This document shows positions 62,932 to 64,000 of a stretch of 64,000 bases of DNA, piece by piece. This DNA comes from Saprospiraceae bacterium (lineage in GTDB: Bacteria > Bacteroidota > Bacteroidia > Chitinophagales > Saprospiraceae): assembly GCA_027488935.1 (NCBI GenBank), contig JAIYAP010000054.1, positions 62,001-126,000 on the forward strand. The letters are read 5' to 3'. Numbering within the stretch: the stretch's first letter is position 1; each line of letters begins with the position of its first letter. The position numbers and the translations under genes were made by a program. Below the pieces are notes generated by a model. It was not told where the DNA came from. It ran no database searches and saw only the letters and a list, made by a program, of their open reading frames with translations.

Positions 62932-63462
62932 ATGGAACTCGAACAGCAATTTGTGCACATAACAAGGCTTATTGCAGAAGCCAAACATCGAGCCTATCAA
63001 GCCGTAAACCACGAGTTGGTTACGCTCTACTGGAACATTGGCGCGTACTTACACCATCAAGTAAGCACAAAAGTGTGGGGTAAAGCCGTAGTGAAAGAAT
63101 TGGCGGATTTTATTGCCAAAACTGAACCCAATGTTAGGGGATTTTCTGCCCAAAACCTTTGGCGGATGAAGCAATTTTATGAAACTTATAAGGACGAGCC
63201 AAAACTCGCCACACTGTGGCGAGAAATCCCTTGGTCGCATCAAAAATTGATTATGCCTTGTAAAACCGCACAAGAACGAGCGTTTTACTTGCAGCTTACA
63301 CTCAAAGAAAGACTTTCCTTCCGAGAATTGGAACGCCAAATAAACGCTTCTTACTATGAAAGGGTGATGCTTGGTAATGCCCAACTGAACGATGTACATA
63401 AAGCGTTGCCACAAGATATAGTCAATGTATTGAACGTTTTTACTTGGGATGACAATGACTAA
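62932..63462 (+). pseudogene. Truncated DUF1016 (YhcG-like) protein
   Basis: 176 codons. The N-terminal DUF1016 domain is complete: VHITRLIAEAKHRAYQAVNHELVTLYWNIGAYLHHQ, GFSAQNLWRMKQFYETY, EIPWSHQKLIMPCKTAQERAFYLQLTLKERLSFRELERQINASYYERV. Family members continue with a PDDEXK nuclease domain for a total near 340 residues; here the frame ends at DIVNVLNVFTWDDND and nothing nuclease-like follows. Probably a gene cut by rearrangement, though a stand-alone DUF1016 N-domain is possible. Confidence 0.75.
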
Positions 63463-63530
63463 GGTAAAAATTGTCGTTGCCTGGAGATTGAGTGTATGAT
63501 GCCACTTCCAAAAGAAAATTATAACTCAAA

Positions 63531-64000
63531 ATGGCAACAAACAGAAAAGTGATATTATATATCGCAACAAGTTTAGACGGATACATTGCAAAACCAAATG
63601 ACGACCTTGGGTTTCTTTCTATTGTAGAACAAGAGGGTCAGGATTATGGTTATGCTGACTTTGTAAGAACCGTTGACGCTGTAATTGTTGGACGCAAAAC
63701 CTATGACAAAGTGATATCAATGGGTTTTGACTTTCCACATGCAGACAAAGATGCCTACATCATTACAAGGACACCAAGACCAACGATTGGTTCCGTAAAA
63801 TTTTATACCGGAGATTTAAAAGCACTTGTTGAGAAACTTAAATCTGAAAACGGAAAAAATATATTTTGTGACGGTGGAGCAGAAATCGTAAACCAACTCC
63901 TGCAACACGACCTAATTGACGAGTTTATTATTTCTGTTATTCCAATTTTAGTTGGAAACGGGACAAAACTATTTAAGGACGGCAGGCCTGAACAAAAATT
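63531..64000 (+). CDS. RibD C-terminal/dihydrofolate-reductase-like protein, 3' end cut
   Basis: 156 codons are visible before the window edge. MATNRKVILYIATSLDGYIAKPND, then VDAVIVGRKTYDKV, IFCDGGAEIVNQLLQHDLIDEFIISVIPILVGNGTKLF are the hallmarks of the RibD_C-type reductase family (SLDGYIA; GGAxxxxxLL; LIDE; PxxLGxG). Stand-alone members of about 175-180 residues are NADPH-dependent reductases of unknown substrate. Only the last few residues are missing. Confidence 0.9.
   Translation, partial: MATNRKVILYIATSLDGYIAKPNDDLGFLSIVEQEGQDYGYADFVRTVDAVIVGRKTYDKVISMGFDFPHADKDAYIITRTPRPTIGSVKFYTGDLKALVEKLKSENGKNIFCDGGAEIVNQLLQHDLIDEFIISVIPILVGNGTKLFKDGRPEQK

Overview
The window is a chromosomal segment from a member of the Bacteroidota, most likely a Saprospiria-like lineage (the class is inference, the phylum is firm). 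The reasons are T9SS cargo with C-terminal sorting domains, a PorV/PorQ-type protein, two CarboxypepD-type TonB-dependent receptors, start codons without Shine-Dalgarno sequences, and recurring -7 promoter elements of the Bacteroidota form TAnnTTTG.

Region 1 (1-23,500) is mixed housekeeping and envelope genes. It holds the tail of an old-yellow-enzyme reductase, a GH113-like lipoprotein, a greA-HIT pair, and a three-gene minus-strand unit (TonB receptor, 1380-residue secreted protein, PorV-like protein) with a strong stem-loop in each spacer. Next come a 2-hydroxyacid dehydrogenase, a lipoprotein, a TlpA-like thioredoxin, an ECF sigma factor followed by a membrane protein that joins an anti-sigma-like N-terminus to an outer-membrane-barrel-like C-terminus, a glucosaminidase, a Crp-family regulator, glgB, lpxK, tRNA-Phe and an MtfA-like protein that has lost its zinc motif, overlapping recO.

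Region 2 (24,250-41,480) is the complete S10-spc-alpha ribosomal cluster in canonical order, from rpsJ to rplQ, with secY, map, infA, rpmJ and rpoA. It includes two small genes, rpmD (59 aa) and rpmJ (38 aa). It has its own promoter, an internal promoter before rplP, three stem-loops in spacers and a strong bidirectional terminator at the end. S3 carries a long Gly/Arg/Asn/Asp tail and L17 a long acidic tail.

Region 3 (41,500-54,700) holds a DUF4340 protein, a DegQ-type protease, an HD-domain protein, metG, a PpiD-like folding factor, an aldehyde dehydrogenase, a ribosome hibernation factor, and a likely uptake locus made of a His/Cys-rich small protein, a TonB receptor and a lipoprotein.

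Region 4 (54,700-64,000) is visibly more A/T-rich and mosaic. It contains a BAAT-type hydrolase, small unknown genes, an acyltransferase, a truncated membrane-protein start, a phosphotransferase remnant, a chlorite-dismutase-family protein, an M60-like T9SS metallopeptidase, a truncated DUF1016 gene and a RibD/DHFR-like gene cut by the window edge. Two copies of a 49-bp double-hairpin repeat and a perfect 54-bp palindrome lie here. It reads as an accessory, rearranged region.
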